64,000 bases of DNA. It comes from Porpolomopsis calyptriformis. Its lineage: Eukaryota; Basidiomycota; Agaricomycetes; Agaricales; Hygrophoraceae. The position numbers and the translations under genes were made by a program. This document shows, piece after piece, positions 37,304 to 49,094 of the stretch. Under the pieces are notes generated by a model. It worked only from the letters and a program-made list of their open reading frames with translations. It was not told where the DNA came from and ran no database searches. The stretch spans positions 1,219,780-1,283,779 of the forward strand of contig OX621173.1 of NCBI GenBank assembly GCA_951640195.1, given 5' to 3'. The first letter of the stretch is position 1, and each line of letters begins with the position of its first letter.

Positions 37304-38740
37304 TCTGACAACGCTGACCGACTTCCCTGTAAGTTGCCGTTGCAGCTTCAAGTCGGGAAAATGTTTCGAAGGGGTGCGGACGAGGTGGCGAAGCGCCAAT
37401 TGGCTAAGTTGCACTGTAAATGGCTTTTGCGAACTCTTACCTTCATCCCCCACTCCAATGGCGACCACCCTCTGAAGGACTTCCTCTTGCCTTCATTCCC
37501 TCTCCACCATAACCTTCAGTTTCAATACAACTCACCAGTGTCTTCCTCCGGTTGTCTCCCAGAGAAATAATCATTCCAAAAAACAGGATACCTTGTTGCA
37601 AGTGTTGTCATCTAGCCTTCACTATCCTGATCCTTTCCATATTGATAGAACGTGATCTTCATCCTCGATGACTGGTTTACGGATCTCTTCAAGTATACCT
37701 TTCATGACAATGTATTCGCGACATCCTCTCTGCGAATCCGTTCCACTGGTTAAGTGAGTCATCCTTACCGCTTTCTCGTCATCGTGACTCCGCCCCCATT
37801 GCCTCTCCGCCCTTGCCATTGTGCTAACTTTCATCTCCCCACCGTGCCTCTCGCCATAGACTAATCTCTTCCCAAACTACAAATGTTCGGAAGGAAGGAA
37901 GGTGGACTGAGATGGACCGAAACTCTCATTGGTTGGATCCTTTTCCTGACATCTTGGCTGGCTTCGCAGCTTGCGAAGGCAACCAAGATGTCAGGGGAAA
38001 GGTCTTCACCAAAATGGCCAGTCGAGACTCGCCGAAATGCTGTATTTTCCACCATATCCCTCGATCAACGAATTTCATTCCTCAATATTTAACGGTCATA
38101 GGACCGCCCTTACATTTCTTGAGTTCCAGCACTCCGTTTCATTCGATCAATTCTGAAAGCGACATTACCCCACCGTTTAACCTTCTGACACGCTAGCCAC
38201 CACAACCGGCATGCGTAACATGAATCGCTCGCATCATTCAATATATGGACTTGATCGTCCTCATTTCAAACAATCGTGATGTTCATTTGACCATAACGGT
38301 ACCGCAATGGTGATGCAGATTCACCCTCACCGATCAACTGAGAATCGGCTCGGCAGAGTATCCCCTTCTAAGCAAACATTATGGCATATTCCGGGTGATT
38401 ATGAGGTGAGGTGTAGGCTAGACAGTATATGAGCTATCATCAGGTATCGTGACCCGTTTCATGCGGAGATAGATGTCATTCCGTGGAGCATATTCCTCCA
38501 AGAAGCCATCCCGACTGCCGACTAGACGATGTCATCAGTGTATCATCTCTGGCTAGGAATCGCTGGGTACTCACAGTATTCATAGAAGCATGGCTAACGA
38601 GGTCCGAAAATAAGTGACCGATCCCTAAGCCTTCACACTCACTCCCGTCATGCCTACCAGAGGGGATCACGGGATCGCCGTCCCTCTTGAAATGGAAGCC
38701 GAGAGCCGCGGCGTCCTAGAAAAAACCCACACACCAGATT
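37304..38740. other. Intergenic, 1.4 kb, with a hairpin
   Basis: Lies between the starts of the F-box/ankyrin gene and the 3' end of the sphingomyelinase gene. No family-supported reading frame. It contains the inverted repeat listed separately. Confidence 0.5.
37939..38002. repeat. Near-perfect 64-nt palindrome (hairpin)
   Basis: The left arm contains CCTGACATCTTGG and CTTCGCA; the right arm contains TGCGAAG and CCAAGATGTCAGG. The two arms pair with only a few mismatches around a 3-nt loop (GCT) near 37970. Flanks keep weaker similarity. It could be a MITE relic, a cruciform or a structured transcript; no ORF explains it. Confidence 0.75.
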
Positions 38741-41254
38741 TCAGACACGAAAGGGAAAAGGTGCTGAGCCAAGAAGACGCACGCAGTTATTTTCTGCCCG
38801 CATCGACCGCATGTCACAAATACTGGCCGTCTGACAGCTGCCATCACAAGGGACAACATCCACACCTCTTGTTAAGAACGTGTTGTACAGCTGGAAGGCG
38901 ATATTGTTGCTTGCAAAGACTTCCGTCAGGTTGTGCCAGAATGCAGGCGTCAGTGCTTGTGATGAGTCATTGAGACCGACAAGGGGTCCGTAGGTTTGAC
39001 GAGCACTATAATAAAGCTCCCAAGGGGCTGGAAAGAAATGAAACGTTCGTCAGGTTGAAGTACTTTGAATTGGATGATTCTCACGGTTCGTTTGGAAGCT
39101 AGGATCGGCCATATTGCCTATGAGTCACGATGAGTGACTTATATAGATAATGTTTTTGGGCGCATACTAATATAAACCCTGGAATCCATGACTTCGTAGG
39201 TGTCCGGGTCGATATCGTAAACCTTGAATGCAGGATTCCCGCCTGCGGAGCATATAAATCCTGGGGAGAGAGAATAGCTGACGGATACACACTTCTTGGG
39301 GTAAGCGATGGTGCAATATAGGCAACGCTGACGGCATTAGCGGCAGTTTGTTCATTGTAATTCGAATACGCGATTTCAAATTGGTCCTGATCAAATTTGT
39401 CAGAGGAAAGCAAGGTGAGGTAGAGTAGGACATACGAAATGACTGTGTCCGAAGAACTGAGCAGCGATAGTGTTTCTGTAACGCTGAACGACTTGATCAT
39501 AGTAATTTGACTATCAGATCCTATGTTAATCGAAATCGCTATAAATAATGTCGAATTGTTGATTACCTGGTCGTGAAGGGTATCCCGTCCGCCTGGTGGC
39601 ATGTGACCAATGATCCATGCACGTTGGCCAGCATCTTCGGCCGCTTGCAGCTCTTGTATCAAGAACCCAAGAATACCATTAGGATCAGGTCTGTGCCGGT
39701 GAGCTGAGTTCTGTTTTCCGATGTTGCAATAAATAGACATACTGAAAAATATCACTGTCGTACAGCCAAAAACTTGTGTTGCGGGTAACTGGTGAGTGCC
39801 GAGTGAATGTGGAAAATTTATCACCCGACTCACTTGTCTTTGTACCAGTATACAGTATTCAGGGATATGATACTGGTCAGAGAACTTATTATCCAATCTT
39901 GCGTGTAGACATCAGAAAGGGTCGTACCGCAAATTGGTCCCAATAGCGATGGTAGAGTAACATCCTGATATATGATCGACTTGGGAGGCAGCCGCAGAAC
40001 CAATCCATTCCTTGAGGAAGATAATCAACAGAAACACAATGGGAGAGGGAAACGAGATAGATACAGTCCAACCCCCGCTTTGAACATCAAAGACCCATTG
40101 ACTAGTTGATGTGGTCGAGGTGGTGTTGCGAGGAAAGCTGTTGAGGGGAGCTGCATCACTGCATGCGTGGTATTAGCGTCTTGATATGGGCGGAAGGAAG
40201 AAAGCTTACTGATTGCCTGAGTTGTAAACGGTCGCGTTAGCAAGGGTTTCTCGGGCTGTCAGAGATCACTGACCAATCACAGGGTACACTGTTGAACCGA
40301 GCTGAGATAACAAATCATTATTGAAGTCCTGCAGGTCGGTAGTAGCCTCGCTACATCAAAAGTCATTCAGAAATGAGTTCATTGGGTGGAGGATTGGAAT
40401 CTCACGTCTGATCTATGAGCCATACAGCAGCTAATGCCGTGGTTAATGGTGTAGACAATAATGAATGGTGTTGTCTTACCCTCCACAACATCTCCCGTAA
40501 AAATGGAGAACGCGTTATTGGGGCTAAATTGTTTTATAGCGGACAGCATCGAATCGGACAATGAGACGGGGGTGTCGCAATGGCCGCTGCCGTTCGGGCC
40601 AGCAGGCACAGTAATAGGACTCGTTTGGTCTGCAAAGTCTCTGCAGCATATAGGCTTTGTGCAGTTTGCCTCTGAACCAGCCTGCAACGCTGAATCAATA
40701 GCAAGAGATGGGAGAGGGTGATGTATAATCACAGTGTAATCCCGATCAATGTGGACGTCGCTGATATGAGTTACCTGGATGGGAGGTCTTCGGGAAGATA
40801 TAAACGACTTGGGATTTGTGGGGGCGGGTTTGGGGAAGATAACAGTGTATGGATTGACAGGAGGTGGTTGGCAGAGGCCTAGAAGCGCGGTGCAAAGCTT
40901 TGTGGCTTGCTGACCGAGCGGGTTGATTAACCTCAGGTCGTGTGAGATTATCGGTCCTTGTTGACTGACTAAACCGGCGCAGACATCTGCATCTTGAACC
41001 TGCATTGAATAGTGAGGAGGCAAGTCGCGTGGAAAAGGGCGACGACTTACATGGAGGTCTTGGCAGACTGTCGTGAAGACGCTCACAAAGGCGGTGTCGC
41101 CGAGGTTGGCGAGACCAGCGAGGGCGGTTAGCAGAACATGGCAGGACGCACAGTCGACCGCATTTTGGAAAGCAGATGAGATGCTATCCACCAAACTAGC
41201 AGAAACAAACGAATGTAGGAGGAAAAGATAGAGGGCGGGACGTGCACTAAACAT
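38741..41254 (-). CDS. Acid sphingomyelinase-like phosphodiesterase (secreted)
   Basis: Hydrolyses sphingomyelin or related phospho-lipids; calcineurin-like metallophosphoesterase fold. The signal peptide MFSARPALYLFLLHSFVSAS is followed by a saposin-B-like Cys segment (DCASCHVLLTALAGL, VCQDLHV). Metal motifs in order: THISDVHIDRDY, IFTGDVVEG, GNHDAAPLNSFP (the GNH is encoded by a 7-nt microexon), AWIIGHMPPGG and a GHSHFDQF-like segment. The C-terminal domain reads PWELYYSARQTYGPLVGLND, TPAFWHNLTEVFASN, and CDGSCQTASICDMRSMRAEN, ending FPFRV at 38741. Many introns (about ten). Complete and probably active, acting outside the cell or in the vacuole. Confidence 0.88.
40210..40216 (-). other. 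7-nt microexon of the sphingomyelinase (GNH motif)
   Basis: On the minus strand the exon GCAATCA lies between a CAACTCAG acceptor and a GTAAGCTT donor. It joins YPVIG to HDAAPLN, supplying the metal-binding Asn-His pair. Introns on both sides are 51-58 nt. Confidence 0.85.
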
Positions 41255-41782
41255 GTCTAACAGAAACAGAGTTCCCTGGTTACTAGCGGGCAGCAGGCTA
41301 AAATAACACTGCGAGACCATCATCGATGATCATGCATGGTCCCAAGTGAGTCCCGCATGATGCCTTCCGGAGATAGCGTCAGTATGAAGACAACAAAGGG
41401 CGGAATGGAACGAGCACGCACCATGCGGCTCAGAATGTCGCCTTTGGGCCAATCAGTATGGGCGGCTGTTGTCCCGCATTTTGCAGTCGCCTTGGTTTCA
41501 GTGATATGAGATGACGTCAGTGCACTGCGCAGAAAGGCATCGGCACTTGGACGTTGGGGCGGACGATGAGGAAGGGTGTAGCCCCATTGGCCATCGTGTT
41601 GTCAACGGTGGTTGGAGACAATCGTCTACTGAGCTATCCTGGCAGTTGTGGAGTCAGTTGGTGTAAGGTTGACGTTACGGTAAATGCTCGTACACTCGAA
41701 CATCCACGCTATCAAGTCATCGCCTCCAGACTTTGTTCTTTCCCATTGAGAGTCAGAACGGTCGCATCCACCACCCCGGGAA
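41255..41782. other. Divergent intergenic region, 0.5 kb
   Basis: Separates the starts of the sphingomyelinase (minus) and RRM (plus) genes and presumably carries both promoters. No coding signal beyond unsupported short frames. Confidence 0.5.
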
Positions 41783-44185
41783 ATGGAATCCTTTCAACAG
41801 GTGGATGGAGTTCAAAGTTGCGTATTTCTTTCACCGGTGCTTAATACATCTCAATAGGATTTGTCCTTGGTGTCGGGATCGTCAAATGCTCCCACAAACG
41901 AGGACATCGAAGCCGTCATTCAGATGGCCACTTCCGCTCGTCCTTCACCAGACGGTAGGTCTGGCCTGGGCAGAGATACTAGGACGCAGCTGTTCGTTGG
42001 CAATGTGCATACTCTTCCTTACTTCACATTTGTCGCTACCCAACTGACCCTTGTTCCAGCTTCCGTATCGCGTCCGTTGGCAAGACCTCAAAGACTTCTT
42101 TCGCAAAGCTGGAACAGTCCTGCGTGCTGATGTCTCGTTGGGATCTGATAACCGGTCCCGCGGCTACGGCACCGTTCTACTCGCCACCGCTGAAGACGCT
42201 GCCCGAGCGGTGGAGATGTTCAACGGTCAACCGTGGCAAAATCGAATATTGGAAGTTCGCCTCGATCGTCTGCCCTCTGAATTCGACAGTCATCCACAAG
42301 CCAGCGGTTATATAAGCTCAGCCCTTTCATCCTCGCCGACGGCCGTAGGGTATGCGGGTGTTCCAATCATTGGAATGGGTCCTGCACCTGCGTTCCCGAA
42401 CACCGACTACAATTCTTTCATAGGCCTTGAGAGGGCAACGTCCACAAGCAATGCCGGCCGGATTCTTTTTGTCGGTAATGTGAGCCATCCAGCTCATTTG
42501 TCTCCATCGTCTTGAACGTGTCCATAGCTTCCGTTCCATTGTCAATGGCAAGACCTGAAGGATCTTTTTCGGCAAGCGGGGTCGATCGTTCGTGCTGATG
42601 TTGCCTTAGGCTTAGACGGTCGCTCTCGGGGATTCGGTACGGTGGTTCTTGCGAATGAAGTTGACGCTGAGCGTGCAGTCAAGATGTTCAACGGGTAGGT
42701 CGTTCCCTTCAAGCGTATCCACTTGACTCAATCAAGATTCGATTAATTAGCTACGAATACAACGGCCGTCTTCTCAAAGTTCACTACGACAAGTATTCTT
42801 CGTCCAATCAAACAAGCACGTCGGCCTCACTGTCCTCGCATTATAACGATGTGACCTCGTCTTTCTACTCCGACCCATCTTTGTTGATGACGTTCTCCCA
42901 TATCGACCCTTTCACAAACCACCCCGTGAGTGACTTCCGAGCAGTCTCGGGACCCAGCTTCCCATTTGAAATATACCAATCCCATCACAATCCGACCCAA
43001 GCATCCATCTCGCAAATACATTCATCGAGCGATAGTCTTGCTGCCGCCATGCTGGGCTCAAGTATGGACGTGACAAACCCGAACTCTGCCACACCTCCTC
43101 ATTCTCCCCATTCTCAGACGCGTTCTGCACAAAATAGGCCACGGCCATACAGTCAACACCACGCACATCCGGGCCCCATTTCTATCCCCCCACTTCCTCC
43201 CGTGACAGCGTTCCCCCCTGCCCACACGATTTCACCCCATGGGATGCCTCAGTCACCAATGCAGTCACCAATGCCTGCATCTCCTTTGCACCATCTCTCC
43301 AACCACATCCCCATGACACCACATGGACTTCCTCCGATCACACCCTCCATGCCGCCATTCAGTTTCCTTTCACAGCCCTCACATCCCCACGATCCCCACC
43401 ACGTCAATCACTCTACGGCCTCTCCAACAAGTGCATCAAGCCCGAATGGCTTACACTGCCTCCTTAGCCCGTTCTCGCCAGGAGCGACAATGAGCCCAGG
43501 TGCTCTCTACGGCCGCCCAGGAGCAGGCACGAATCCATTCATAAATCCCGCCGTGGGTGCCCCAGTGCATAGTGCGCCTCCCTCCTTCGAGGCAGACATG
43601 GGGGGGTCGAGCGTGAGTTCTGGAATGGGACGTGCAAGTCCAAGGGACGACCCAATAGGATATTTCCCACCGGTTCCGGTTGAAACGCCCTTCCAAGATA
43701 TGGGCTACTTTCCACCGATGTCTTCATCGTCTAGAGTTACAGATGAAAGTCTGATGGAGGGGAAGGAACGTGAGAGTCGGCTTGCGGACAGCTTGAAAGG
43801 CGATGTACTGGTGCCAAGCCCACTGGAGACAGAAGCCGGGGCACCAAGTGGACCCTGGAATACGGACGAAACGAGGGGTTGGGCTGTAGGTAAAAACGAG
43901 GAGCCAACTAATGGGACAGCGGGCAAAGCCAGTAAAAACGAGGAACTGCCGAGAAGAGATGTGAGGGGAAAGATTACGAATGATGCTCAAGGGCATTCAC
44001 GGACATATTCTCTCTCTTCCCCTTCCTCGAACGCTCTTGCATCGGTATCGGCTCAGCGTTCGGATTCGGACCCCGTCACTTTGCAAGCTCTGGGCATGGT
44101 CGACCCGGAGAAAAAAAGGGAAGAGCAGGTGGTTGACGGACAATCACTGAATGGATTTGGTCTCGGGCTTGGGCTTGGTATATAA
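41783..44185 (+). CDS. Two-RRM RNA-binding protein
   Basis: RNA-binding protein of the yeast Gbp2/Hrb1-like or Mrd-like hnRNP type. The first coding exon is only 18 nt (MESFQQ), then a GTGGAT-to-ATAG intron leads to DLSLVSGSSNAPTN. RRM1: TQLFVGN, intron, LPYRVRWQDLKDFFRKAG, SRGYGTVLLA. RRM2: RILFVGN, intron, LPFHCQWQDLKDLFRQAG, SRGFGTVVLA, then MFNG-YEYNGRLLKVHYDKY across the last intron. Both RRM1 and RRM2 are cut at the same place (after FVGN), evidence of ancient domain duplication. The long C-terminus is Pro/Ser/His-rich and disordered, ending GLGLGLGI. A 21-nt T-run follows the stop (about 44228-44248). Confidence 0.85.
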
Positions 44186-44319
44186 TGATTCGAGTTTGGG
44201 TTATGTCTTTTAAATCGCTTGTCCTGTTTTTTTTTTTTTTTTTTTTTCCAGCGGAATTTTTGAATCTCATTGATCAGTCACGTGTTCTTCACCCCTTTCT
44301 TTTTGACATTCAACTCGCT

Positions 44320-45060
44320 ATGCGATTCTCATTCTTCAACGTTGTCCTCCTCATGGCGGTGCCGGTCACTGTCTTGGCTTGCGAAGGAGAATGTATCACA
44401 GCAGTCACTGATGCATGGCTCCATAACTACACTGCCCCCATCAACGCCGTCTGGGGGAACATCGTAATTAGTATCTCAACCATCCAAACGTAACCTTGAT
44501 TTTTCGTGAATTACTAGGCTCAGCAAATCGCCGACAAGTATTCTCTGAAAAGCGCCCAAGCAATGGCCTGCCTCGAACCCATTTTCGACGCGTACCACAA
44601 TCAATCCTACAACAGACTGGAAGCCGCCATCTTTCCTGGCTACTTCCACGGAAAGTGTCTAGTCAACGGCACCGAGCCCGCTGGATGTCCCAACCCAGAC
44701 TGCCCCGTCGTTTGCGGTACCCCAGGATCGCTCGTCCACTTCTTCTCAAAGCTGGTGCAAATCGTGTTCGACGAAATCGAGAAGATCCTCGTATCTCTGA
44801 CAACCCCTGGCTCTGACACGTACGAGAAAGTGCAAAAGGCTGTGGATGCTCACACCGCTGGCTCGGGACACACTGTTCATTCTCGCGCTCTCTGGCTCGC
44901 TCGACGGAACACTTCTCCGGAGAAAAATCCGCAACCAGAAAACGGGCTGAAAAAAATCTTCATGGAACTTTCAGATCTACTCCAAACGGAGTGCGGGGCC
45001 AACCACACCAAATGCAGCTGGGAGGAGTCAATGAAGGCCCTGATCCTAAGTTTTCCGTGA
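44320..45060 (+). CDS. Cys-rich secreted protein
   Basis: Family not recognised. A signal peptide (MRFSFFNVVLLMAVPVTVLA) comes first, then CEGECITAVTDAW. One intron (GTAATT to TTACTAG, about 44466-44517) joins VWGNI to AQQIADKYSL. The mature part has about ten cysteines (for example CPNPDCPVVCGTPGSL, TECGANHTKCSW) and N-glycosylation sequons (NQSY, NGTE). Length about 220 residues. A CACGTG lies at 44279-44284, 36 nt before the ATG. It could be a small secreted effector-like or cell-wall protein; no enzyme motif is visible. Confidence 0.75.
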
Positions 45061-45119
45061 TACGATGTGACTTTTACATACCTACAATGTCATTCTTTTT
45101 TGACTGAGAGTTCGTCACA

Positions 45120-46377
45120 ATGCCAAAACTCAACGTCGCCATCGTTGGCGTCGGCCTTGTTGGTCGTGAATTCATCTCTCAATTGCTCGCAGTCTCCCAT
45201 CCGAGTCCTCAACTCGTCTCCATTTCCTCTTCGAGCAAAACACTCGTTCCTTCCGCCAGTTTCGACCCATTGGAGTGGAAATCCGAGTTAGCACAATCCA
45301 CACGCACAACTGACCTCAGGCTACTCATCAGTTTTCTCAAAACACGTCTGGCAGTGGATGGCGATAAAGCCGTGCTCGTGGACAATACCGCTTCGGACGA
45401 GGTGGCCAATTTGTATCCCGACTTTTTAAATGCCGGAATCGCCATCGTCACGCCGAACAAGAAGGCGTTTTCTGGTGATTTGGATCTATATGAACGCATT
45501 CTCGCTGCCAGTGCGGGGAGCGGTGCCAAGTTTTTGAACGAGGCTACGGTCGGAGCTGGTTTGCCGATCGTGTCGACGTTGAAAGACCTGGTCATTACTG
45601 GAGATAAGGTATTCTATTCCACCTTTCCTCAATCCCGTATTGAGAATATCTTGCTTGCCCGGCAGGTCCGCAAAATTGAAGGCGTCTTCTCCGGAACGAT
45701 GAGCTACATCTTCAACCAGTTTTCGAACGGGAAGTCTGCAGGGCCGAGTTTCTCCTCTGTGGTCAGAACAGCGCGCGAGAAAGGGTACACGGCAAGTTGC
45801 TCCTTCCACACACCCCCTTCTTCGATCCAAGCCATTTACTCAACAATACCAGGAGCCCCACCCTGCAGACGACTTAAACGGCGCAGACGTCGCCCGAAAA
45901 CTAACTATCCTCTCCCGCATCATCCCCTCTCTCCGGACGCACCTCCCAGCCGGCTACCGCTCCGTTCACACCACCTCCCTCGTCCCATCAGAGCTAAACG
46001 ACATCCCCACCGGCGACGCCTTCCTCGCGCGTCTGCCCGAGTTCGATGGGCACTTCGATCGCATGCGCAGCGAGGCAGCTAAAGAAGGCATGGTGCTGCG
46101 ATATGTCGGTGTCGTCGATGCCGAGCTTGGCGAGGTCAAAGCCTCACTCGAACGGTACGTCCAGTATCAGAACTAGGTGTGGTGTATGAGACTCATTTTG
46201 GTTGCTTATAGATATCCGACAACCCACCCATTCGCGACATCACTTGGGGGATCAGACAATATCATTATGTTTCACACTGAGCGATACGGCGCGCGACCGC
46301 TGATCGTGCAAGGTGCTGGAGCGGGCGCCGCCGTCACTGCGATGGGCGTCATGAGTGACCTGCTCAAACTCATCTAA
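45120..46377 (+). CDS. HOM6: Homoserine dehydrogenase
   Basis: Reduces aspartate semialdehyde to homoserine in threonine/methionine synthesis. N-terminal Rossmann motif [13 protein letters not shown], then [72 protein letters not shown] intron (45792-45852; donor GCAAGT) joins EKGYT to [16 protein letters not shown], the conserved substrate region. After the next intron (GTACGT to TATAG) comes [16 protein letters not shown], and the end is [20 protein letters not shown]. All key residues are present. Confidence 0.93.
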
Positions 46378-46855
46378 GAGGATATGTAAAATTCGTTTCA
46401 CAATACCGCGCTAATCGCTCTCTCCACACTCGCAAGGCTGCGGCGAATATGGAAAGATCGATAAGTGCATATTGTGTAGAATCACATCTTGCTTAACACC
46501 CAGACAATACAACAACAGCCTTGCAATCTGACTTCTGCTTCAACCCTGTTCTCCACGCCCCCGGTAAGATGATCTATCGCGTCCTCCAAGCTGAAACATG
46601 TCCCGATTTCGAACGCCAACGTCTCTGCGCCTGGGAATGTGGATGTCTAGACACCCCCTGAAGGCGAACCATCCCCTGCTAGTCCTACCTCGAATATTGG
46701 CCCTTTGTTCACAAAGAGTGTTGTGCACAAGCCATATGCGGGGGCGGCGACAGAGAAAAAAGAGCTGACGATATGCATACAACATCAACCCGAAAGAGCA
46801 TTGAATATGAAAGCCAAAACGAACCGGAAGACTGAACGGGCATCACTGCTTATTG
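46378..46855. other. Intergenic, 0.5 kb
   Basis: Region between homoserine dehydrogenase and the decayed ankyrin locus, where gene content changes from housekeeping to accessory. No features recognised. Confidence 0.5.
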
Positions 46856-48005
46856 TTATCCTAGACGCCATTTTTGCAGACTTTGCCCCAGTATACAAGT
46901 TGCAGTATTATTATCGATTCCCTTCGCATCCACCTTGATTCGATGTTGCAAAAGAACCTCCGTGCACTCCCAAATATTGGCTCGCATTGTTATTTGTAGC
47001 CGCCTTCGTCCTGCAGAGTTTCGAATATTGACGTTTGCGCCATGGGAGATTAAGATCTTGACATATTCTGTGGAAGGCCATTCGCCATCCAAAGAGCTGG
47101 CGATGTGCAGCGCGGTGTCCCCGTCCCCTGCCTGGTGTATAGCGTGCACATCATGATGACGGAGGTTTACATTTGCCCCGTGTTCGCAGAGTACTTTGAC
47201 CACATCCGGTAGATGTCCAAACTGGAGGTTTCCAATATCGCTTACAGTAAAAGCATAGGAAAGAAGACTCTGATTATCAGGAGTGAGATAGTTCACATCC
47301 GCGCCAGCCTTGAGAAGAACCGCCAGTGTCGCTATGTTTGCATCGTGAACAATGAATCCGCTTGGGTGAGTCCAGAGGGCGTAGAATAAATCTAGGCCAG
47401 GGAAAGTAGGACTCCATCGGCCAGCGCTTGGACCATATTAGGACACCTCCACCAAACTGCGGTAGCTAGTGGTGTCCTAGTATCAAATCGCTCGTCTGTC
47501 TGCGCCGGCGTTGAGAAGTGTGTTGACTGATGGTACATTTGCATTGTGCTCTGCGGCGCCTGACTGAGCGAGGATTCAACAACACCTCAACGATCCTAAA
47601 TCGTGCTTCGGGGGCGCAAGATATTCATGATCATAAGTGGCGTTCAAACGTTCACATCTGCGCCATGCGAGATCGGGCCTGATATCGCATGGTGCAAATA
47701 TAAAGGTTTGACGCACTTTGAGGACAATTTATCATCCAAAGGGCTGGCAATGTGCAACGGAGTGTCCCCGTTTAGTACCTCATATACCGCTTGTTCGCAG
47801 AGCATTTTGACCACATCGAACAGATGCTTCTTACAATGGCTGTTTCCAATACGGCATGCAGTAAGCGCATAGGAAAGAAGACTATGATTATCAGAAGCAA
47901 GCTGGCTCACATGTGCACCAGCTTCGAGGAGAACAGATAACATCACGACAGTTGAATCCCCAACGACCTATCCAGCTAAGTGAAGTTTGAGCACATACAA
48001 CAAAT
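46856..48005 (-). pseudogene. Decayed, tandemly duplicated ankyrin C-terminal segments
   Basis: Two diverged copies of the same ankyrin segment lie head to tail. Right copy: VLLEAGAHVSQLASDNHSLL, VVKMLCEQ, GDTPLHIAS, ISHGADVNV (about 47644-47946). Left copy: VLLKAGADVNYLTPDNQSLL, VVKVLCEHGANVNL, GDTALHIAS, ISHGANVNIRNSAG (46856-47340), preceded near 47590 by a degenerate version of SLSQALHGAAEHNANAP, which also occurs in the intact gene at 48006. Stops and frame changes interrupt both. The ankyrin gene at the right window edge shows what an intact version looks like (VLLKAGADVKRLNADNHSLL, VLCEHGADPNL, GDTPLHIAS, LHGANMNIQNSAG). Confidence 0.75.
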
Positions 48006-48960
48006 CTAGGCTAGTCCATTGGCACCTGCGTCAACTAGAGCTCGGACCACATCGAAACTTAGGTGATAAGCTGCTGCTTCGAGCGGCGTCTTGTCAAGAA
48101 ACTTCTCTTGTATGTCTGCGCCAGCCTCGAGAAGTATTTGAACAAATGGTGCATTCGCATTGTGCTCAGCGGCACCGTGCAACGCCTGACTGAGCGAGGC
48201 ACCATGTCTCAAAAACAGTTTAAGGACGCGAACTCGGTCTTCGACAGTAAAATCCATATGTGGGCACTTCGTGATCCACTGACGGAGAAAATGGACATCC
48301 CTACCAGCAAACGCGTAATTGAGGTCAGCCCCAAGTTCACAAAGAGTCTTTAGCACTAGGAGTTTTGGGTGCGTGGTAGGGACAAGGGTATAGTGACGCC
48401 GACGGTCCACGCGAACGGCAATATCGAAGAGTGCGGTATTTCCAAGAGTAGAGAGAGTATTGATATTGTATCCGAGATGAACAAGGCGGCGGATGAGTGG
48501 AAAGTCGCCTGCCATTGCTGCAACATGGAAGACAGTCCACCCTTGATATATTTGACCTTCATACGTGGAGTGCGTTTCGCCCGGGTCTGGGATACGTAAA
48601 CCAAAATCAAGCTAAATCGACCAGAAATTGGTAAAAATGGATTATTGAAACGACGATAGAACGTACCAGTGTCACTAACCAACAATGCATTTCAGGGATA
48701 CATGGCCTAGTGGCCGCAACAAAGCTGCAGACGCGTATGGCCATTTGTTCCATATCATGGGTATGAAAGGCGTCTCGCATTTGTAGAAGGAAGGCGAGTC
48801 TCATTATTTCACGCTTCAATTCAGCTGGCAAGTTATGCCATAACGGTGGGGAGAGGTCATAAATGATCGTTCTGCGGCGTCGAAACCGATTAGCGCTACC
48901 ATAGCCGTGCCAAGGATAAAGTTGATAGCGAATCAGTGGGGACTGGGAGCGGGAATAGAT
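48006..48960 (-). CDS. Ankyrin-repeat protein, probably 3'-truncated
   Basis: The first exon includes IYDLSPPLWHNLPAELKREI, a short F-box-like beginning, then FLLQMRDAFHTHDMEQM. A GTACGT intron (about 48600-48667) joins LVSDT to DPGETHSTYEGQIYQGWTVF. Ankyrin-like units follow: HVAAMAGDFPLIRRLVHLG, NTALFDIAVRVD, LKTLCELGADLNY, ALHGAAEHNANAP with ILLEAGADIQ, TPLEAAAYHLSFDVV. The frame ends at 48006 just where sister copies continue into more ankyrins, so a frameshift has probably removed the C-terminus. The upstream end is uncertain; the frame is open to about 48960. Confidence 0.6.
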
Positions 48961-49094
48961 GGTCAGTTGTCGTATAGTGAGAGTGGGATCAAAGAGAGCA
49001 TACCATCAATTGAGCTGAGGAGCTGAAACGTTGAAGACTCGTGGTGAACGAAGTAGCGCTGGATATAGAAGTCATCTTCCAACCACAACCCCTG

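Noticed and set aside
37883..38196. Small gene over the palindrome
   Set aside because: Open frames on both strands arise from the inverted repeat itself; no domain or partner exon was found.
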